Of a stretch of DNA of 64,000 bases, positions 35,878 through 44,774 are shown piece by piece. Where the stretch lies: NCBI RefSeq assembly GCF_003574735.1, contig NZ_QORW01000021.1, forward strand, positions 1-64,000. The letters are read 5' to 3'. Each line of letters begins with the position of its first letter. Position 1 is the first letter of the stretch. The notes under the pieces are model-generated. The model ran no database searches, was not told the DNA's origin, and worked only from the letters and a program-made list of their open reading frames with translations. The DNA comes from Dongia deserti. Lineage in GTDB: Bacteria; Pseudomonadota; Alphaproteobacteria; Dongiales; Dongiaceae. The translations under genes were made by a program, and so were the position numbers.

Positions 35878-37898
35878 ACCGCGATCTCCTTGTCCTGTGC
35901 TGCCGTCCAGCCCGCGCGCGCACTGAGTTCTTCCAACGTGAGGTGGCACCGCAGCCGAATGCCGCCGGGCGCCTCACGCCACGGCGGCCGCTCCGTCTCG
36001 CAGACTCCCTCGATTTGCCAAGGGCAGCGACCGGCATAGACGCAGCCCACCCCGCCGCGCTTCGGCTCGACAAGCCCACGCGATTTCGCGGGCTTGTCAG
36101 GCCGGCGCAAGGGCACCGGAACTGCGTGCAGCAGACTGTACGTGTAGGGATGGTAGGGCGGCGCAAAGACAGCCTCGCGCGCGCCGATCTCCATCACCTC
36201 GCCGCCATAGAGAACACAGACGCGATCGGCCAGCATGCGCACCACGGCGAGGTCGTGCGAGATGAACAGCATGGCGATGCCATGCTCGGACTTGAGCTGT
36301 TGCAGCAGAGCCAGGATGCTGGCTTGCACGGACACGTCCAGCGCCGACAGGATCTCGTCGCACAACAGCAGCGCGGGCTTTGCGACCAGGGCTCGTGCGA
36401 TCGCCACGCGCTGCCGCTCACCGCCGGAAAGCTGGTCGGGATAGCGATCCTGATAGGACGCGTCGAGCCGCACGTCATGCAGAGCGTCTGCGAGCGCCGC
36501 CTTGGCACGCGCCGCATCCATTCCGAAGAAATGGGCCAGCGGGCGCGCAATGGTTTCACCGATACGGGCCCGCGGATTCAGCGAGGCGTCAGGGTTCTGG
36601 AAGATGTACTGGATCAGGCGTCGCTCGTCACGACTGCGGCCCCCGACGCTCGCTGCCATTTGGTCGCCACGCAACCTGATCGTGCCATCTGCTGGCGCGA
36701 CAAGTCCACTGATCACGCGCGCCAGCGTGGACTTTCCGCTGCCGGATTCGCCGACCAGAGCGAAGACCTCACCTTCCTTGATGTCGAACGACACGTCGCC
36801 GACCGCGCGAAAACCGCGTCCTCTGGGTCCGTAGAGGACGCTGACTCCATCGACGGAGAGGGCGGGCACAGGCCCGCTCTGACGACCGCCTGTCGATGCT
36901 ACGGACGTTTCGGCGGGAATCGGCGCGATCTCGCGCCATCGCCAGCATGCAACCGCGCGGCCATTATCGATGGCCTCGAGCTCCTGCCGTTCGGAGGCGC
37001 AACGGTCGCGCGCGTGGTCGCAACGCGGCGTGAAGGGGCAGCCCGCCGGCAGTTCGCGCCGGCGCAGCAGGCCGCGCAGCGGCCTGGACCGGCGCGCAGA
37101 TTGCTCCTCGATAAGAGGGATGGATGCGATCAGACCCTGCGTGTAGGGATGCCGCGGGCGCAGGAAAATCTCGTGCGTCGGCGCAATCTCCACCATGCGT
37201 CCGGCATACATCACGCCGATGCGATCGGCGATCTGCGATAGCAGCGCCAGATCGTGCGTGACATAAAGCATCGCCACACCGATGCGGCGGCGCAGGTCGC
37301 TGAGCAAGTTGACGATCTGCTCCTGGGTCGTGACGTCGAGCCCGGTCGTCGGCTCGTCCAGCACCAGCAGGTCGGGATCGCACGCCAGCGCCATCGCGAT
37401 GCAGACGCGCTGTTGCTGGCCGCCCGATAGCTGGTGTGGGTAGCGGCGCTGGAAGCCGGGATCGGCGGGCAGTCCGACCAGCTTCAGCACCTCGGCGATA
37501 GCGGCGCCCTTCACCTGTTCCGCACGACCATGAGCGACCATCGTCTCCACGAGCTGGTCGCCAATGCGAATGCCGGGATTGAGTGCTGTCGTCGGGTTCT
37601 GCGGAACGAAGGCGATGCGGTCGCCGCGCAGCCTGTCGAGCTCCGGACGCGACATGGTAACCAGGCTTCGTCCTTTGAAAAGGACATCGCCCTGCTCTAC
37701 TTTCGTGGACGGATGCCGATAGCCGAGCAGCTGCAGCGAAACCGTCGACTTGCCGCAACCGGATTCCCCGACCAGCCCGAACACCTCGCCCGGTTGTACC
37801 GAAAAGCTGACTTGGTCCACGGCGCGGGCCCAGCCGCCGCCTTGGCGGTACGCCACAGTGAGGTTGCGCACCACGAGCAATTGCACGGTGTCGGTCAT
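35874..37898 (-). CDS. Fused dipeptide/opine-type ABC ATPase (DppD-DppF)
   Basis: A 674-residue cytoplasmic protein containing two complete ABC domains. The first has GESGCGKST (about 44-52), LSGGQQQR and [10 protein letters not shown], and ends with an Oppd/DppD C-terminal extension ([14 protein letters not shown]). The second has GESGSGKST with K389, LSGGERQR and CDEILSALD, and a second C-terminal extension. Normally the two subunits are separate genes; here they are one polypeptide, so the ATPase pair is covalently linked. The ATG at 37898 overlaps the permease stop by ATGA. Confidence 0.94.
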   Translation of the reverse strand: MTDTVQLLVVRNLTVAYRQGGGWARAVDQVSFSVQPGEVFGLVGESGCGKSTVSLQLLGYRHPSTKVEQGDVLFKGRSLVTMSRPELDRLRGDRIAFVPQNPTTALNPGIRIGDQLVETMVAHGRAEQVKGAAIAEVLKLVGLPADPGFQRRYPHQLSGGQQQRVCIAMALACDPDLLVLDEPTTGLDVTTQEQIVNLLSDLRRRIGVAMLYVTHDLALLSQIADRIGVMYAGRMVEIAPTHEIFLRPRHPYTQGLIASIPLIEEQSARRSRPLRGLLRRRELPAGCPFTPRCDHARDRCASERQELEAIDNGRAVACWRWREIAPIPAETSVASTGGRQSGPVPALSVDGVSVLYGPRGRGFRAVGDVSFDIKEGEVFALVGESGSGKSTLARVISGLVAPADGTIRLRGDQMAASVGGRSRDERRLIQYIFQNPDASLNPRARIGETIARPLAHFFGMDAARAKAALADALHDVRLDASYQDRYPDQLSGGERQRVAIARALVAKPALLLCDEILSALDVSVQASILALLQQLKSEHGIAMLFISHDLAVVRMLADRVCVLYGGEVMEIGAREAVFAPPYHPYTYSLLHAVPVPLRRPDKPAKSRGLVEPKRGGVGCVYAGRCPWQIEGVCETERPPWREAPGGIRLRCHLTLEELSARAGWTAAQDKEIAV

Positions 37899-38794
37899 TG
37901 CGCACCGAGCCGGACGGTCCGGCCAAGGATGCGCGCCAAACCCTCGGTGAACAGGTTCAATCCGACGACCAACGACGCGAGCGCGAGGCCCGGCCCAAGG
38001 ACGGTGATCGGCGTTATGATGATAAGGGCGCGGTTCTCGCTGATCATCAGTCCCCATTCGGGAGTGGGCGGCCGGAGGCCGAATCCCAGGAAGCCCAGCG
38101 AGCCCACCAGCACCGGCGCATAGCCGGCCCGAAGGGCGAACTCCACCAGCAGCACGCCGGTCGCGTTCGGCAGCAGCTCGCGGCGCATCACCGACCACGC
38201 GCTCTCGCCACGCAGGCGCGCGACCGTGACGTAATCGCGCGTGGCGATGTCCATCGCCGCGGCACGCGCCATGCGCGCGATGCGGGGCGCATAGACCAGC
38301 GCGACCACCAGGACCACCAGAATGGGATTTCCCGACAGCTCCGGCCCGGCCGACGCGATCGCGATCAGCGCCAGCACCAGGAACGGAATGCTGATCAACG
38401 CTTCGAGCAGACGCTGCAGCAGATTGTCGAACCAGCCGCCGAGATAACCGGACAGCAGCCCCAATACGGCGCCGACCACAAGACCAAGCGCCGTGCCGGA
38501 CAATGACAGCAGGATGACGATGTGCGATCCATGCACCACGCGGCTGAACACGTCCCGACCGAGCTGGTCGACGCCGAACGGATGCTCCCAGCTCGCGCCG
38601 GAAAGCGGAATGCCCGTCCCCATCTGCGAGTAGCCATAGGGTGCCCAGAGCGGGCCCGTCGCCGCGACGATCAGATGCACCAGCAAAATGACCAGCCCGA
38701 TGCGGAAGCTCTGCGGCGTCTGGCCCCACAGCAGGCGATAGCGGCTGAGCGCCGATTGGCGAGTTGGCGCCGCTGCGTGATCCATGCTCATCAC
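37895..38794 (-). CDS. Dipeptide/opine-type ABC permease (DppC-like)
   Basis: A 299-residue permease of the OppC family. It has an N-terminal LLWGQTPQSFRIGL region, PFGVDQLGRDVFSRVVHGSHI and the periplasmic/ATPase-docking loops of this family. It starts GTG at 38794 (or ATG 38791) in the sequence GTGATGA, overlapping the DppB-like stop. Confidence 0.93.
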   Translation of the reverse strand: MMSMDHAAAPTRQSALSRYRLLWGQTPQSFRIGLVILLVHLIVAATGPLWAPYGYSQMGTGIPLSGASWEHPFGVDQLGRDVFSRVVHGSHIVILLSLSGTALGLVVGAVLGLLSGYLGGWFDNLLQRLLEALISIPFLVLALIAIASAGPELSGNPILVVLVVALVYAPRIARMARAAAMDIATRDYVTVARLRGESAWSVMRRELLPNATGVLLVEFALRAGYAPVLVGSLGFLGFGLRPPTPEWGLMISENRALIIITPITVLGPGLALASLVVGLNLFTEGLARILGRTVRLGAQ

Positions 38795-39741
38795 GCGGTC
38801 CTCAGTCTCGGATTGAGCAGCACGGCGGCGACGTCGGCGATCAGGTTGGCGCCGACATAGACCAGCGCGGCGATCATGACAGTGGCTTCGATGACCGGCA
38901 GATCGCGCAGTTGCAGGGAATCCACCAGAAGGCTGCCGAAGCCGGGATAGGAGAACACCTTCTCGACCACCACGACTCCACCCACGAGATAAGCGAGATT
39001 GAGGGCCGTGACATTCAGCGTCGGCACCAGGGCATTGGGCAAGGCATGGCGCAGGAGCACGCGCCTGGCACTGAGCCCCTTCAGCTCGGCCATGCGGACA
39101 TAGTCGGAATCAAGCACCTCGATCAGATTGTCGCGCAGCATGCGCACGGCATAGACCGCCATCACGATCGCGAGGGTCAGGGCCGGCAAGGTCATGGCGC
39201 GCAGATAGTCCATCGCGTCGGACGAATGGTCGACCAGCGATATCGCCGGCAGAACGGGCACCAGCACCACGAACGTGAAGAGGAGCATCGTCGCCAGCAG
39301 GAAGTCCGGCATCGACAACAGTACAAGCGTGACGATGGAAAGGCCATGATCCACCGGCCGGTCGCGCCGGATCGCCTGGATCAGCGCGGGCACGATGGTC
39401 AGCGGCAGATACAGCAGGAAGGCATAGGCCGAGAGCAGGACCGTGTTGTAGATGCGCGGCGCCAGAATATCCGTCACCGGCCGGCTCGAGACCAGCGATT
39501 GTCCGAAATCGCCGGACAACAGGCCGCCCAGCCAGTGCAGATAGCGCAGGGGCGCCGGATCATTGAGCCCGAGCTTCGCCCGCAAGAGCTCGAGTGCCTC
39601 CGGCGTCGCATCCCGTCCGAGAATGCGCGTGGCCACGTCCCCTGGAAGCACTTCGAGCACGCCGAATATGATCAATGAGACGATCAGCAGCGTCACGATT
39701 GACAGCAGGATGCGGCCGGCGACAAGCCTTAGAATCGGCAA
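38791..39741 (-). CDS. Dipeptide/opine-type ABC permease (DppB-like)
   Basis: A 316-residue OppB-family permease with six transmembrane helices, the DFGQSLVSSRPVTDIL motif and the VRMAELKGLSARRVLLRHALPNAL EAA-like loop. It starts with TTG at 39741 behind GGGGA. It is preceded by an intercistronic stem-loop after the binding-protein gene. Confidence 0.93.
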   Translation of the reverse strand: MPILRLVAGRILLSIVTLLIVSLIIFGVLEVLPGDVATRILGRDATPEALELLRAKLGLNDPAPLRYLHWLGGLLSGDFGQSLVSSRPVTDILAPRIYNTVLLSAYAFLLYLPLTIVPALIQAIRRDRPVDHGLSIVTLVLLSMPDFLLATMLLFTFVVLVPVLPAISLVDHSSDAMDYLRAMTLPALTLAIVMAVYAVRMLRDNLIEVLDSDYVRMAELKGLSARRVLLRHALPNALVPTLNVTALNLAYLVGGVVVVEKVFSYPGFGSLLVDSLQLRDLPVIEATVMIAALVYVGANLIADVAAVLLNPRLRTA

Positions 39742-39776
39742 AGCAATCCCCCGCTACGCTGCGACACCATGAAGAC

Positions 39777-39811
39777 AACGCGGGCGCGGTCGGAGAACCG
39801 GCGCCCGCGTT
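39777..39811 (-). terminator. Intercistronic stem-loop after the binding-protein gene
   Basis: AACGCGGGCGC and GCGCCCGCGTT form a perfect 11-bp stem between the SBP stop (39821) and the DppB start (39741). No T-run follows, so it probably stabilises the SBP message or attenuates rather than fully terminates, a usual device for making more binding protein than permease. Confidence 0.5.
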
Positions 39812-39820
39812 CCAGCAAGC

Positions 39821-41350
39821 CTATTTGCTGCAGCCCAGATCCTCAAAGTTCAAGTTGAAGTTCTGCGCGCGCGGCACGTATCCTTCGCAGCCCTTGCGCA
39901 AGGCCAGCACCTGATGGACGAACATCGGCAGCACCAGGCCTCCTTCCTTCGCCAGCAGCTCGCCGACGTTTTGGAACAGTTTTAGCCGCTCCTCCGTATC
40001 GACAGTCGTGTTCGCCTTCAGCAGCAGGGCGTCATAGTCCGGCCGCTCCCAGTGCGTTTCTTTCCACTTCGCATTCTGCGTATAGGCGACCGCCAGCCCC
40101 TCTCCCGGCGGGCGCATCGACCAGGCCGAGGTCACGGCCGGTTGCTTCAGCCACACGTCGTCCCAATAGCTTTCGGCCGGCGTGACGATCACATTGATGT
40201 CGATGCCCGCAGGCTTCGCCATCTCCGCATAGACCTGCGCCATGCGGACCATGCCGGGCACGCCCTCCGCCGTGTAGAGGTCGAACTTCAGCCCTTTCTC
40301 GTGTCCCGCCTCAGCAAGCAGCTTCTTCGCAAGCTCATAATCCTGCTTCGGCGCTTCCTTGGTGTACGACGCGGGATTGCCGATCGGCACGGGATTGTCC
40401 GCGCCTGGCTCCCCGAACCCGAGCAGCACGGTGTCGACCATCGCCTGCCGATCCACCACCGCCTTCAGGGCCTCGCGCACCTTCACGTCGTCGAACGGCT
40501 TGGTGTCCACCCAGAAGGAGATCGTCATCGAGTTGGAGGCGCCGGTTTCCAGCAGTGCAACCGAGGGGTCGTTCTTCAACGCGGGAATGACCGACGGATC
40601 GACGTTCAGCATCAGGTCCACTTCGCCCGACTTCATCGCGGAAACGGCGGCAACCGCTTCCTGCGCGACGGTGATCTTCAGGCATTCCGCCTTCGGCTTG
40701 CCGGCGTCCCAGTAGTTCGGGTTCTTGCGCAGGATGCGTACCGGCGCATTCGGCGTGAACGCCTCCTGCATGAAGGGACCGGTACCGTCGCCATGCAGGC
40801 GCAGATCCTCCTGCTTGGCGCCGTCCGGCACGATGTTGGTGAATTTGTTGCTGATGAGCACCGGCAGTTCGACCACCGGCTTCTTGGTGGTGAAGGTCAC
40901 GGTCCGCGCATCCGGCGCCTTGATGCCATCCGGATCAAGGAATTCGAGCACCGCGCGGGCGCCGGAGCCCGTCTTCTCATCCAGCAGGCGTTTGAAGGTA
41001 TAGACCACGTCAGCGGAGGAGAAATCCTTGCCACTGTGAAACTTCACGCCATCGCGCAGCTTGAACGTCCAGGTGAGGCCGTCGTCCGACACTTCCCATT
41101 CCGTCGCCAGCTCCGGCAGGACGTTGAAATTGTCGTCGATGTCGACCAGGCGGTTATAGACCGCGAACGTGTGATACGCATCATCGCCGGAATGCATGTC
41201 GGCGGGGTCCATCGACTGCTTCTCCCCGCTCCACTCGTAGCCCAGTACTTTCACGCACTCGTCGCCTGCCGCGGCCAGCGCCGCATTCGACAGTCCTGCC
41301 ACGGCGAGCGCGCCGATCGCCGCGCCGCCCATCAATCGCGCCAATGTCAT
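39821..41350 (-). CDS. Dipeptide/opine-type ABC substrate-binding protein (SBP_bac_5)
   Basis: A 509-residue periplasmic protein with a Sec signal peptide (residues 1-26, ALAAA). Family marks are SMDPADMHSGDDAYHTFAVYNRLVDID and ATEWEVSDDGLTWTFKLRDGVKFHSG, plus the C-terminal region typical of family-5 proteins. Substrates of this fold include peptides, opines, glycosides and sugar-acid conjugates. Linked racemase-family enzymes favour an acid or conjugated sugar. Strong GGGAGG ribosome site; the operator at 41410 lies about 60 nt upstream. Confidence 0.94.
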   Translation of the reverse strand: MTLARLMGGAAIGALAVAGLSNAALAAAGDECVKVLGYEWSGEKQSMDPADMHSGDDAYHTFAVYNRLVDIDDNFNVLPELATEWEVSDDGLTWTFKLRDGVKFHSGKDFSSADVVYTFKRLLDEKTGSGARAVLEFLDPDGIKAPDARTVTFTTKKPVVELPVLISNKFTNIVPDGAKQEDLRLHGDGTGPFMQEAFTPNAPVRILRKNPNYWDAGKPKAECLKITVAQEAVAAVSAMKSGEVDLMLNVDPSVIPALKNDPSVALLETGASNSMTISFWVDTKPFDDVKVREALKAVVDRQAMVDTVLLGFGEPGADNPVPIGNPASYTKEAPKQDYELAKKLLAEAGHEKGLKFDLYTAEGVPGMVRMAQVYAEMAKPAGIDINVIVTPAESYWDDVWLKQPAVTSAWSMRPPGEGLAVAYTQNAKWKETHWERPDYDALLLKANTTVDTEERLKLFQNVGELLAKEGGLVLPMFVHQVLALRKGCEGYVPRAQNFNLNFEDLGCSK

Positions 41351-41409
41351 CGCTACCTCCCTGTTTTATTTCCCGCTGCGGTTCCCTCGAGCAGCGAGCC
41401 GCGCCTAGA

Positions 41410-41424
41410 TTCCAGAATGCTGGA
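41410..41424. promoter_or_regulatory. IclR-type operator site 2
   Basis: TTCCAGAATGCTGGA is identical to the core of site 1. It lies in the 142-bp divergent gap between the dipeptide operon and the signal-less binding-protein-like gene. A flanking TGTTGTAC also echoes the outer arm of site 1. Confidence 0.75.
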
Positions 41425-41492
41425 CTGTTGTACGCATTTATAGAATGGTAGGTTACCGCGAATCGCCACTGAGTCAACGGGGAGTGCAGCAG

Positions 41493-42632
41493 ATGGCCGC
41501 TCTACGCTTGCGCGGAATGACCTGGGACCATCGCCGCGCCGTCGATCCGCTGCTGGCGACGCAGGCAATGTTCGCGGCGCAGCATCCAGGCATCGAGATC
41601 GAATGGTCCTCGCGCCCGCTGCATGGGTTTGAATTCACGCCCGTCGCGGAGCTCGCGCGGTCCTATGACCTCATCATCCTTGACCACCCGTTCTGCGGCG
41701 ACATCGCAGCGAGCAAATGCCTGCTTCCGTTGGATGATATCGTGGCCGGCGACCTGCGCTCGGCGTTCGTCGGGCCTTCTCTGGAGAGTTATTCCTACGC
41801 TGGTCACATCTGGGCGCTGCCGATCGATGCCGCGTGCCAGGTGGCCGCGTCGCGGCCCGACCTGATGGCGCGGCTGGATGCAGCGCCGCCGCGGGACTGG
41901 TCAGGCTTGATGACGCTTGGTCGACATGCATCGCGGCATGGCATGAAGCTCGCGATCGGCCTGCGCGGGGTACACAGCCTGATGACCTTCTTCACGCTTT
42001 GCGCCAACCTGGGCACTCCCTGCGCGACTGCTCCAGGCGAACCGTTCGCCGACTTGCACACGGCGCACGCCGCCCTCGCGCATATGCGTGAGCTGCTGTC
42101 CCTCTGCCCCGTCGAGGCATTGGACTGGAATAGCATTGCGCTTCACGACGCCATGGTCGCACGCGACGATCTGATCCTCTGTCCCGCCGTCTATTGCTAC
42201 GCAACCTATGCCGAGGCGGATCAGCGGCACCCGTTGCGCTTCCACGATTTCCCGGGCCCTGAGGGCGCACGCGGCTCCACGATCGGCGGGACGGGTCTCG
42301 GCATTTCCGCCCATTGCCCGCATCCGGACGCGGCACTGACCTATGCACGTTTCGCGGCCACGGCAGCCGCCCAATCCGCCTTCGCACTGCACCACGGGCA
42401 GCCCGCCAGGCTCGACGCCTGGCGGGATGCGAACATCGATGCGCGTTTCGGCGGCTGCTACAGCAGCACGCTCCGTACCATGGAGGCATGCTGGATCCGC
42501 CCACGCTTCGCGGGCTATCTCGGCTTCCAGGCCAAGGCCGGCGATCTGATCGAGCGTCACCTGCGCAGCGAGGTCGCCGAGGCAACCCTGCTCGATCGTC
42601 TCCAGCACCTGTTCGAGGCAGCGCCGGCCTAG
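41493..42632 (+). CDS. Solute-binding-protein-like protein lacking a signal peptide
   Basis: A 379-residue protein resembling family-1 binding proteins. Seen elements include RRAVDPLLATQAMFAAQHPGIEIEW, YDLIILDHPFCGDIAASKCLLPLDD, YSYAGHIWALPIDAACQVAASRPDLMARLDA, and WSGLMTLGRHASRHGMKLAI. The N-terminus (MAALRLRGMTWDHRR) has no hydrophobic core or Tat motif, so it should stay in the cytosol. The ATG at 41493 follows GGGGAG. It is divergent from the dipeptide operon and convergent with iclR, sharing a CTAG stop. It may be a cytosolic ligand sensor or a binding partner; this is inference. Confidence 0.8.
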   Translation: MAALRLRGMTWDHRRAVDPLLATQAMFAAQHPGIEIEWSSRPLHGFEFTPVAELARSYDLIILDHPFCGDIAASKCLLPLDDIVAGDLRSAFVGPSLESYSYAGHIWALPIDAACQVAASRPDLMARLDAAPPRDWSGLMTLGRHASRHGMKLAIGLRGVHSLMTFFTLCANLGTPCATAPGEPFADLHTAHAALAHMRELLSLCPVEALDWNSIALHDAMVARDDLILCPAVYCYATYAEADQRHPLRFHDFPGPEGARGSTIGGTGLGISAHCPHPDAALTYARFAATAAAQSAFALHHGQPARLDAWRDANIDARFGGCYSSTLRTMEACWIRPRFAGYLGFQAKAGDLIERHLRSEVAEATLLDRLQHLFEAAPA

Positions 42633-43450
42633 TGGGCGCCGAGGCGGCTGGAGAGGTTGGCCGCCGCCTCCATTACTTTCTTGATGAGCTCTTCCCGGTT
42701 CGGTTTGCCGAGCCGATGCTCGGGCGCCACGATGCTGATCGCCGCGATGCAGCGACCGCTCCCATCCGTCACGGGCGCTGCTACGCAGCCGGCATGCTCG
42801 TTGGTCTCGTTCAGCTCTGTCGCATATCCCTGCTTGCGGAACTTGCGGATCTGCTGGATCAGCTTCGGCACTTCGGTGATAGAGCGGCCGGTCGGCGATT
42901 GGCGAACCGAACGCTTCAGCAATGCGCCGAGCGTGGCGTCGTCAAGATCCGACACCAGCAAGCGGCCGGCCGCAGCCCAGTTCACGGGCACACGGGACCC
43001 GACCCGGCTGATGATGCGGATCGAGTGGGAACCCTCCTCCTTCAGCAGCACCAGCATCATGTCGTTCTCGAGGACGGACAGCTGCACCGTCTCGCCGGTG
43101 GCGTCGCGCAGTTCCTCGACGATCTGGCTGCCGTCCCGCAGCAGGTCGACTTGGCTGCGATAGGCCATGCCAAGCTCGAACAGTTTACGTCCCAGATAGA
43201 GCCCGGCGCCGCGACGCGCCGGCTCCAAATAGCCGGCCTCGCTCAAGGTGCGGACCAGTTCATAGGCGGTGGACTTCGGAATCTGCAGCGCCGTGACGAT
43301 CCCGGCCACAGTCGCCGGCTCGCCCCGCTGCAGCAGAAACTCGAGGATCTCCAACGCCCGGCGGACGCTACGCGAACCGCCTTGTTCCTCATCGGGCAAC
43401 ACCGGGGATTGCGCATTGGCGCGCATCGATGCCTTTACCGCTTGCGTCAT
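42629..43450 (-). CDS. IclR family transcriptional regulator
   Basis: A 273-residue regulator. A winged helix (about residues 28-85: SVRRALEILEFLLQRGEPATVAGIVTALQIPKSTAYELVRTLSEAGYL) is followed by the IclR effector domain with VNWAAAGRLLVSDL and a NETNEHAGCVAAPV segment. It lies within the supercluster and next to three copies of the same dyad, so it probably controls them. The site-3 operator ends nine bases before its ATG, implying autoregulation. The effector is probably a pathway sugar acid. Confidence 0.94.
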   Translation of the reverse strand: MTQAVKASMRANAQSPVLPDEEQGGSRSVRRALEILEFLLQRGEPATVAGIVTALQIPKSTAYELVRTLSEAGYLEPARRGAGLYLGRKLFELGMAYRSQVDLLRDGSQIVEELRDATGETVQLSVLENDMMLVLLKEEGSHSIRIISRVGSRVPVNWAAAGRLLVSDLDDATLGALLKRSVRQSPTGRSITEVPKLIQQIRKFRKQGYATELNETNEHAGCVAAPVTDGSGRCIAAISIVAPEHRLGKPNREELIKKVMEAAANLSSRLGAH

Positions 43451-43458
43451 GCTTCACA

Positions 43459-43473
43459 TTCCAACATTCTGGA
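43459..43473. promoter_or_regulatory. IclR-type operator site 3
   Basis: Reading on the minus strand, TCCAGAATGTTGGAA matches the site-1 core with one internal change. It lies between the divergent iclR and racemase paralog 3 genes. Confidence 0.7.
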
Positions 43474-43528
43474 CCAGTATCCAATATTTCAGACGACTGC
43501 GCAAACCTGTGCGGGAGGGGACGCTGTC

Positions 43529-44659
43529 ATGAAGATCACGGACATCGAGGCAATCGAACTTCGGGTACCGGGCTGGACCGGCGCAACTTTCGATGGGTCA
43601 TACGACAATTGCGTGATCCTCGTCCACACGGATGCGGGAATCACGGGAATTGCGGAGGTGGATAGTGTTCCGTCTGTAATCAAGGCGATCATAAATGCCC
43701 CACGGTCTCACACCCACGCCATGGGCTTGAAGGAAGTGCTGATCGGACAGGATCCCCTGCAGGTCGGTGCCTTGTGGGACCGGATGTACGACTGGACCAG
43801 CTATTACGGGCGGCGCGGCGTCGTCATCCATGCCATGAGCGGCGTCGACATCGCGCTGTGGGACATCCGGGGCAAGGTCGAGGGCAAGCCGGTGGCCGAT
43901 CTGCTCGGAGCGCGCAAGCGGAACCAGCTGCTGGCCTACGGCACCGTCTACCCGCTCGGCGAAACGCCGGACGAGGTACGGCGCAACATCGATCGCGGAC
44001 TGAAGCTGGGCCTGAAAGCGATCAAGATCGTCGCCGACCCGCATTGGCGGCAGGACGTGCGGAAGGCGGAGACCATCATCCGGACCGCGCGCGAGCATGT
44101 CGGCCCGGACATCCGGCTGATGGTGGATGCAGCCACCGCCTGGGAGAAGGCCGAGGATGGCCTGCCGCTCATGCCGATCTTCCGCGACAACAACTTTCTC
44201 TGGGTCGAGGCGCCGCTGCCGATCGATGATCTCGATGGGCATGCCCGCTTCCAGGGATTCGGTGTGCCGATCGGCGGCGGCGATCTCGGCCTCACCACAC
44301 GCTACGAATATGAACACGCGTTCGAGGTCGGAAAGATCGACATCGCCCAGCCGGACGTTACGATGGCCGGCGGATTGACCGAGCTGATGCGCATCGCGGC
44401 CGTCGCCAGGAAGCACGGAAAGCGCGTGGTGACCCACGGCTACAAGTCGAACATCACGATTGCCGCGAACCTTGCGTTCCTGTCGCAGCATTGGGACGAC
44501 GAACCGGCGGAATATTCGACCAGCGAGTCGCCCATCCGCTGGAACCTGACGCGCGAGAAGTTCGACATCGGCGCCGACGGACGCATCCAAGTGCCGGAGA
44601 AGCCGGGCTTGGGCGTGAGCCTCGACCTGGCCACAGTGGAGAAGTTCCGGATCAACTAG
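43529..44659 (+). CDS. Mandelate racemase/enolase family protein (paralog 3, variant metal site)
   Basis: A 376-residue enolase-superfamily enzyme. K166-I-V168 replaces K-x-K; metal ligands are D200 (MVDAA) and E227 (WVEAP), but the third position reads IGGGDLG, so D252 stands where Glu is usual. H303 lies in VVTHGYK. The Asp may still bind Mg2+ but with altered geometry, so activity and substrate may differ. Strong GGGAGGGG ribosome site. It is divergent from iclR. Confidence 0.9.
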   Translation: MKITDIEAIELRVPGWTGATFDGSYDNCVILVHTDAGITGIAEVDSVPSVIKAIINAPRSHTHAMGLKEVLIGQDPLQVGALWDRMYDWTSYYGRRGVVIHAMSGVDIALWDIRGKVEGKPVADLLGARKRNQLLAYGTVYPLGETPDEVRRNIDRGLKLGLKAIKIVADPHWRQDVRKAETIIRTAREHVGPDIRLMVDAATAWEKAEDGLPLMPIFRDNNFLWVEAPLPIDDLDGHARFQGFGVPIGGGDLGLTTRYEYEHAFEVGKIDIAQPDVTMAGGLTELMRIAAVARKHGKRVVTHGYKSNITIAANLAFLSQHWDDEPAEYSTSESPIRWNLTREKFDIGADGRIQVPEKPGLGVSLDLATVEKFRIN

Positions 44660-44774
44660 CGTCAGACTTCGTCAGACCATCCACGAGTTTCATTGGGCAA
44701 GATCGAACCGTCGCATGCAAACTCATGGATGGTTGTGCCAAGGTCGTCGGCGACCCGTGACGATGAAGGCAGAT

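Noticed and set aside
37899-38729. Upstream extension of the fused ABC ATPase frame
   Set aside because: The extension overlaps the DppC-like gene out of frame and has no ABC or membrane pattern; the ATG at 37898 fits the operon overlap.
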